Shown here: piece after piece, positions 57,216-64,000 of the stretch
How the letters are laid out: each line of letters starts with the position of its first letter
How positions within the stretch are numbered: position 1 is the stretch's first letter
Assembly: GCA_964019055.1 (NCBI GenBank)
Contig: OZ025219.1
Coordinates: 7,408,388-7,472,387, forward strand
Origin: Anthopleura xanthogrammica
Taxonomy: Eukaryota > Cnidaria > Anthozoa > Actiniaria > Actiniidae
DNA: 64,000 nucleotides
Direction of reading: 5' to 3'
Position numbers and translations under genes: made by a program
Notes under the pieces: model-generated
What the model was told of the DNA's origin: nothing
Seen by the model: only the letters and a program-made list of their open reading frames with translations
The model's database searches: none

Positions 57216-57604
57216 TAGAGCATAAATAAGAGAGGGCAGCTTCTTAATACCACGCGCGCCATGTGAATTCCTGGTTGGGCTATTTTTAGCATCCGCGTAC
57301 AAACAATTATCGCCATACCCTACTCCTGTGCGTCAAAAATTGTGTGTTTCATCCAAACCTGGAAGTAGCGAAGGCATGTAAAGATTTTTTGGGAAAAACA
57401 TAAATTTCGCGTCTTTTTGAGTGTTCAACAGCCTCAGTTGTGTTTTATCAGAGAACAGAAAATAGCCAATCCTGATCTTTTTACTTTATCTAATAGATTT
57501 TGTCGAAAAAAGCCAAACGACTTTGGATGCTAAAAATAGCCCAACCGAGAATTCACATGGCGCGCGTGGTATTAAGAAGTTTCCCTCTCTTATTTATGCT
57601 CTCT
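57216..57604. mobile_element. Fold-back element, ~389 bp, ~80-bp arms
   Basis: agagcataaataagagaggg ... cttcttaataccacgcgcgc + catgtgaattc at the left is the complement of gaattcacatggcgcgcgtg + gtattaagaagtttccctct + cttatttatgctct at the right. The arms also share gctatttttagcatcc. No transposase frame is present. Confidence 0.9.
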
Positions 57605-57699
57605 TGAAGTAATATATAGTGACTGCACTTCCTGGCAATCAAATACGTCTAGGGATTCAAGTACAACAATGGAAACGTTATACAAGCAACGTTTTTTTT

Positions 57700-58030
57700 G
57701 GGGGGGGGGGGGGGAATGAGGGGATGGGAGAACAAAAAAACAACAAGTAGAAAGTATGAAGAAATAAATATGAAATGAAAAAGAGAGAAAAGAGAAAGAA
57801 AGATAAAAAACTAAAATAAAAAGCAAAAGTACAAAGTGAAGGAAAGAAAAAAGTAAGAATTAAGGAAGGAAAGACAGAAAGAAAGGAACTCAGAAAGGAA
57901 AGGAAGGAAGGAAGGTAGGAAGAAATAAAAAGTAAGAATGAAAGTAAGAATGAAAAAGAAAGAAACAAAGAAACAAAGAAACAATGAAAGAATGGAAGAA
58001 AGAAAGAAAGAAAGAAAAAAAAATGAAAAA
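57700..58030. repeat. G run and polypurine (GAAA-rich) tract
   Basis: A run of about 15 G's at 57700 is followed by ~300 bases of almost pure purine, gaaagaaa, ggaaggaagg and aaagaaac units. The open frames on the minus strand are low-complexity. Confidence 0.9.
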
Positions 58031-58558
58031 TATCTATTGTGATAAATGACCATACTATAGTTGACATCAAACCAGTTTATTTTGTCAATTTGTTTTATTC
58101 TTTTACAAATCAACCATTCATCTGTCAATTTCACGCCACAACCAAACACTTGCTATCCTCTTGTTTATAATTCCGATAATGTTTTAAGATCAAAATATAG
58201 TTATCTATGTTATTGCTAGAGCGGACATTCTCTCCGTCCGTCACGTACACAACCAAGCAAATCGTCTCCAGTACTATTAGCTTGTTTAAAAAAAAAAGTG
58301 TCTATTTTTGTGCGCCCGACAATTTCAAAAATTTTGCTGAAAAGTAAATTTGATCCGGCCTAGTGAAAGATCGATGGCCAGTCGACTGACTTCATTGTCA
58401 AAGTGTCAGCCGTATTAAGCTTTTAACCTGGACAAGTGTATCGATTTAGGGAAGCAATTTCCGCCCATTTTTTCAGAAAGACTTTGGCAGTTTTCTAGGT
58501 TTATAAAATGAATACGATTACACCACATGAACCTAGGCTAGTCTAGTATTTTATCAAT

Positions 58559-59665
58559 GTAATGACCCTCTTTGACCTCATGTTCCATTCATTGAGTACC
58601 TGGACCCCCTTTGACCTCATGTTCCATTCATTAAGTATCTGGACCCCCTTTGACCTCATGTTTCATTCATTGAGTATCTGGACCCCCTTTGACCTCATGT
58701 TCCATTCATTGAGTATCTGGACCCCCTTTGACCTCATGTTTCATTCATTGAGTATCTGGACCCCCTTTGACCTCATGTTTCATTCATTGAGTATCTGGAC
58801 CCCCTTTGACCTCATGTTCCATTCATTGAGTATCTGGACCCCCTTTGACCTCATGTTTCATTCATTGAGTATCTGGACCCCCTTTGACCTCATGTTCCAT
58901 TCATTGAGTACCTGGACCCCCTTTGACCTCATGTTCCATTCATTCTGTATCTAGACCCCCTTTGACCTCATGTTCCATTCATTGAATATCTGGACCCCCC
59001 TTGACCTCATGCTCCATTCATTGAGTATCTAGACCCTCTTTAACGTCATGTTCCATTCATTGAGTATCTAGACCCCCTTTGACCTCATGTTCCATTTATT
59101 GAATATCTGGGCCCCCTTTGACCTCATGCTCCATTCATTGAGTATCTAGACCCCCTTTGACCTCATGTTCCATTCATTGAATATCTGGGCCCCCTTTGAC
59201 CTCATGCTCCATTCATTGAGTATCTAGACCCTCTTTAACGTCATGTTCCATTCATTGAGTATCTAGACCCCCTTTGACCTCATGTTCCATTCATTGAGTA
59301 TCTAGACCCTCTTTAACCTCATGTTCCATTCATTGAGTATCTGGGCCCCCTTTGACCTCATGTTCCATTCATTGAGTATCTGGGCCCCCTTTGACCTCAT
59401 GTTCCATTCATTGAATATCTGGGCCCCCTTTGACCTCATGTTCCATTCATTGAGTATCTAGACCCCCTTTGACCTCATGTTCCATTCATTGAGTATCTAG
59501 ACCCCCTTTGACCTCATGTTCCATTCATTGAGTATCTAGACCCCCTTTTACCTCATGTTCCATTCATTGAGTATCTGGACCCTCTTTAACCTCATGTTCC
59601 ATTCATTTAGTATCTGGACCCCCTTTAACCTCACCTTCCCCCTTTGACCTCATTTATTCAGTATC
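58559..59665. repeat. Minisatellite, 39-bp unit, about 27 copies
   Basis: Unit: tttgacctcatgttccattc + attgagtatctggaccccc. The first ten units are the most uniform; later ones vary (ctagacc, ctgggcc, ctctttaac). 39 is a multiple of three, so one frame stays open for 130 codons as a 13-residue repeat (FDLMFHSLSIWTP). Confidence 0.97.
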
Positions 59666-60949
59666 TAGTCCCCATAACAACGACCCAATATATAAACGTT
59701 TTACCTTTTGTCAGTCATTTAGTATATTTTTGCTTAATATCTCAGCAGGTGTGTTAGCCATCGTTAAGTCTTTGATATTTCCTCCCTTGCGACGGCTTTC
59801 TTTTACTTAAGTGTCATGTCTACCACAACTCGTTGACGAGACTGGCGGAGCCAAGCTTCTGCTGTCAATAAAGAACTTACAAACAACGCTTAAAATAAAA
59901 TGTTGTCTTATATAAATAGCTGTCAAAAAAGTTGTACATCGAACTTCTTAACAATGACAGTTTGTTTAACAATAGAGTATTTCGACACATTTTTGCGAAA
60001 CACTACACATTTGAACCCATTAACAATCCAGTACCTTCTTGTTTCTCAAGAAAGTTCTTTTGTTAATAATACCAATGTACTTTAAAAAGCCATTCTTGCC
60101 AGCCTCCCACGCATATAATAGGATTTTCACCCAAATAACTGGTGAACAACATTATGGGCTAAAAAGGTGCTGTAAGGAGTTACTTCCTGTACGTTCTGGA
60201 TGAATCTCCGATACGTTTTTTTAACTTGACAGATTTGAAACGGACTTGTTATCATTCTTCTTCTATTTTCTATTTTTTATTTTTCATTTTTTTTTTTTTT
60301 TGCATAGTAAGCAGAAAAACATGCTGAATTTGGCAGAAATTTGACAAGAGAAAAAGATATATTATAGACCATTCATATCACCTCAAACGTGAACTAGCCA
60401 AGCCAAATTAATGTTTTATTAAGTGTAACCATCTCGAACATTGGCTGGCTTCAAACTTAGCGGCTTAAGAATCATTGTGTGTTCTAAATCTAACAATCAA
60501 GTGTAAACTAGTTTGTATTACTTATCATGGACGAAGCATGCAAAATAGTTTTTTTTTGTTTTTTGCTTTATTCTTTCTTGTCAGTCTTCCTAATGGACGA
60601 AAATGGACCGAGAAAAGAGTTATCAAGTGTGCGGATAAAATATTTTTGCATGCACATCAACGATGAATGCCTGCTTCAAAATCTTGTAAGCAAATTTGCA
60701 CCAGCAAATTGATACTTTGCCAATATGTGCCACCCTTTTTAATATACAACCATATCTTTAATTTAACTCAACGAGGCTTATCTCTTCTTCTTTAGCGATA
60801 ACAGACCACACTCGTCGAAATCGTAGAGTCACAGTCGATACAACGGCCTATAGTCGCCCGACGCCCACTGACCAAAATACTTCGATTCTTCTCTTCCAAA
60901 ATATTTATAATCACTTCTCTTTTTTCATTTAATTTGTTTCACGTTTTCC

Positions 60950-61170
60950 AGTGTTTCGATTGGTAGATGAGAGTTTGTTTACGTCATCAAGGCTCCTACT
61001 CTTTCCCCTTTGTGTTGTACAACCTTCAATTAAAAATGCTTGCCGCCAATAGAATGATAGTATTTTAGCTTTCACTCGTAGCCCTCTAGACTGGCGATTA
61101 CCCAACTTAGATAAATATATATTTACAGAGCTATAAAGTAAAAATATCCGTTTGGGGATACTTCAGAGAA
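60950..61170 (+). promoter_or_regulatory. Promoter-like cluster with a following splice donor
   Basis: In order: inverted CCAAT (gattgg), ttacgtca, ccaat, a TATA-like ataaatatatatt near 61111, and a donor agaaag|gtacgc near 61171. This would suit a short 5'UTR exon of a gene further right, but no coding exon was found. Confidence 0.25.
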
Positions 61171-63711
61171 AGGTACGCAATTTTTATTTTAACGAATTTT
61201 TTCAGCGTTCACAATTTCTTTAAATTCTTTGACACAAGTTCGCTTTCTTGATTTTCACCATTGTCTTGAATATCATCGACAATATGCTACACTATGATTG
61301 ACGTTGTAAGATCAAATTCAGTTTTACTTGTCTCAATATCTCTTCATCGGAGAGCTGCCAGGGATCGATGAGACAACGGCAACTTACTAAGCGATCTAAT
61401 AATACACATTTTTCTTCACAGCACCTATATTGGATTTATAGATTAAGAATAACAGTCATTTGGATCAATTAGTAAGTAAACACAAGTAAGCTATACCCAG
61501 TTTAACCTTCATGTAGCTATACTTGAATTGTAAAAGCTATTGAATCGAAAATAAGGGTTATATTGAGAGCCCTGCCACTGGTATACGTGGTTTTGTCTTG
61601 AATACGCTTTCTTTGCGTTTCTGTATCTTTTTCTGTCGGTATTGTATACGTACTGAAAGCTCATGAATTGATACTTTTTCTTTTTTGATTATTCTGTCTC
61701 AACACATACATTAGAACATGTTTTATAGTATAGTATACCAATGAACTATGAACTATTTTACGACTGATTATGCTTTGTTTTATTTTTCAAAGACGTTCAT
61801 AGTAAATCTATCTTTATTGGCTCACCAAGAACGTCTCTATAGCTTAACCATGTATTTATTTGTAAATACGAGCACAGCGAGTTATTGAATAAGGCGGTTA
61901 AAATGAAAACTTCCTACGCGCGGCTTAATACCAGAATTCAGTCAGTCAGGTGCTCCAACATTTGATCTTATCATTTCCTATAGCCTGATTACAAACCACT
62001 TTGAAAATGGGCTCTTTAATTACATATAACTCTCATTGAGAAAAGCTTCTGTAATTTTCATTCAGTATCTTACACATTTTTGACTTTTATTAATTTCGTT
62101 TGAAAAATTTACGCGCCGAAAATCAGACAGCATCAGTAGCAGGGTGGTCCATCCTGCCATGGCTTATCAGAAGCACTCCCCAAGTATTGTCTATACTTTG
62201 GACTCGGCTTACTTATAGCTCAATTTATAGTTTATATATCACGAAAGAAGAACCACACATTACAGCAGAACATTACATATATTTTATAGAAGTCATGATC
62301 GGGATAATAATTACACAATGATAACTCTTTGGACAATTGGTTGTAGCGAACATCGAAGCAAAGCCAAGCCTCGTGGTGACACAAAGAACACTCGCCTCGT
62401 TCTGACATATAAATGTATTTATACTGATTTTTTGACAAGTTTTCGATCTTGGAAAAAGTATTTTCCTAGTCATACGATTAACTAAAGGGCGGTTGTTTAT
62501 TAAGCCTATAGTACAAATTATTTGTATATTTTCATATTTCTTTCAGTCGTAAGCCGAGAGTTTCAGTTAATTGCTCGGCAGTTTACATCTGAAGTTTCGA
62601 GCTTCCGCTTCAGGTATCCATGGTTTAAGAATAATTTCGTATTCGGCCAAAGACGTTTCACTTGTCGCCTTTGAACTGTTTTTTTTAATGGATTATGATG
62701 CTAGGTAATTAAGGATAGAATTGGCCATCAAATTGGACTACATCTGCACTAGAATTGAATCTATCTCCCAAAGAACCATCCACAGTGGCCATGGATCAAG
62801 TCCAGGAGCTTTTCAAAGATCTAATTTTACATCAAAATAAGGAAGTAGATAAAGCTCTTCAAAATCGCCGATGCTAATTCTCATCTTTTTACGAATTTTA
62901 TCATTCTTGATGCTAACACTTTTTCAGTTCAGTAATTAAGGAACCAGGAAAGCCTCTATGATCCTCCGGGTGATGGGGCACGTACTTTTACGCCGGATAC
63001 AAACTTAGTTTTCGACTGACAGTTACGACACATTGGTTAACTAAGATCTGTATCTCCTCGTATATATTTTGATTAGTTGCGCTAGTCATTTTTCCTCTAA
63101 CGCAAAACTTTTTCCAAAACTTAGCGTGACAACAATAAATATCCCGTGACTTCTCTCTACAGCATACTAAAGTTCCTTTAATCCGTTATATGGATTGGCA
63201 ATTTATTACCAACCAGCATCATTACTATGTACGACTTTTGTGAAACTCAGCAGTCTACGACCTCAAAAATCACTTAAAAGTTGTACTATCCAATCAAAGT
63301 TAACATCCAGTAATAAGACAAATAAACGTAAATTTTTGTTTGTTATCACTGGTTACTTTAAAGACCTGATCTTGTTAAAGTCAAGGGTTTCATTAATTCT
63401 CAAGTGTCTTCCTTTAATTGGAAAACGCACGTCATACTTGCAACCGATTCGCGTTGACTTCAAGCCAACAACCTAAAGCCTGGATAGATTTTGAATCTCT
63501 TACACATTTATTCAGAATTTTTGCTGATTACTAGAAGTGTTTCTTCGTCGCGATTTTTTAAGGGACTTGATTATTTTTCTTGTCTAATTTTTGTCATACT
63601 TTACAAGTTCAGTTGTTGGTTTGTCCCATGATGTCAGTGATTAGTGTGAAGTGTATAGTTACTGCAGATCTTAGTCCGTCGTACTCTCAGTATCGTGGTC
63701 CGGTGGACATA

Positions 63712-63880
63712 TATCTAGGGTTCTCAGGGTGGCATGGATAGTCGTTGCTTACTTACCAATTCGCTCAGTATAGTTTCATATATCCATATTGCAGCCATGT
63801 AGGGTTCTCGGGGAGACATGGATAGTAGTTGCGCACTTACCAATTCAGTCGCTCAGTACAGTTTTATATATCAATACGAT
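63712..63880. repeat. Tandem duplication, ~82-bp units
   Basis: tagggttctc.ggg...catggatagt.gttgc..acttaccaattc...gctcagta.agttt.atatatc occurs twice in a row. Confidence 0.85.
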
Positions 63881-64000
63881 CACTCGGACGACGTGCCATA
63901 CTGCATTTCCACTGTTGTGGAATATTTATGTAAGGGTCATTAGCTTGGTTATATTGCAGCCGTGCAAGCAAATAAAATCAGCAAGATCCCCGGACCTTGC

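Larger units (their letters stand above)
51210..64000. other. Gene-free region at the right end
   Basis: No exon with recognisable protein similarity was found. Features are one family 1 element, several palindromes, a polypurine tract, the 39-bp minisatellite and a diverged duplication at the right edge. A promoter-like cluster lies around 60.95-61.17 kb. Intervals such as 51.2-54.0, 55.2-56.7 and 61.2-63.6 kb show nothing more than AT-rich sequence. Short exons of an unrecognised gene could be missed. Confidence 0.45.

Noticed and set aside
57590..58149. Phenylalanine/serine-rich minus-strand frames
   Set aside because: Artefacts of the polypurine tract.
58562..58954. 130-codon frame with a 13-residue repeat
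   Set aside because: Product of the 39-bp minisatellite; no splice context, no domain, and the frame breaks where units vary.
58559..59665. CRISPR-like array
   Set aside because: Units are contiguous with no spacers and the genome is eukaryotic; the same applies to the 35.06 kb array.
60527..60712. Small secreted peptide beginning MDEACKIVFFCFLLY
   Set aside because: The hydrophobic stretch comes from a T-rich run, and there is no processing site or splice partner; left unannotated.
63195..63476. 93-codon plus-strand frame
   Set aside because: Ordinary AT-rich sequence with no domain or supporting splice signals.

Overview
This is a eukaryotic, animal genomic window. It is AT-rich, and its protein-coding genes are split by short GT-AG introns. 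The gene content is metazoan: a FERM-RING ubiquitin ligase of the MYLIP/IDOL type, a mitochondrial uncoupling-type carrier, cytosolic transaldolase, an ankyrin-repeat protein, a MANSC-domain membrane protein, an ApeC (apextrin C-terminal) membrane protein, a short tropomyosin and a small secreted prohormone-like peptide. ApeC proteins, a short tropomyosin, compact introns and dense fold-back elements together suggest a cnidarian, probably an anthozoan (sea anemone or coral). That assignment is inference. I rebuilt all eight genes by hand from splice signals, reading phase and protein similarity; none was checked with a search.

Layout: 1.6-4.6 kb MYLIP-like gene (+). 4.6-10.2 kb no gene, several fold-back transposons. 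10.2-13.4 kb uncoupling-type carrier (-). 15.0-19.3 kb transaldolase in ten coding exons (-). 19.65-22.3 kb ankyrin-repeat gene (+), head to head with transaldolase across about 390 bp. 24.2-26.8 kb MANSC-domain type I membrane protein (-). 29.0-32.65 kb ApeC-domain type I membrane protein (-), with a probable upstream non-coding exon near 33.6 kb. 36.1-38.1 kb tropomyosin (-). 38-50 kb no recognisable gene; repeats and duplications. 50.1-51.2 kb small cysteine-rich prohormone (+). 51.2-64 kb no recognisable gene; a large 39-bp minisatellite and other repeats.

The genes do not form one pathway. Two neighbouring same-strand genes (MANSC and ApeC) both encode type I membrane proteins with short tails that carry a YxxPhi motif, so they could be cell-surface recognition proteins. 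The most interesting single item is the small prohormone at 50.1-51.2 kb. It has a signal peptide, a B-like segment, a dibasic-bounded connecting segment and an A-like segment ending in CC-x5-C-x8-CC. It has a 5'UTR intron just before the start codon and a phase-1 intron in the connecting segment. That is the gene plan of the insulin/relaxin superfamily, but with non-standard cysteine spacing.

Repeats are the other theme. At least eight copies of one ~135-bp TA-flanked hairpin element lie in the window, along with several other fold-back families, tRNA-derived SINEs, nested insertions, and minisatellites. In four places a repeat seems to intrude on gene function: as polypyrimidine tract, as splice acceptor, as 3'-end coding sequence and as kappaB-like palindromes spanning a stop codon.
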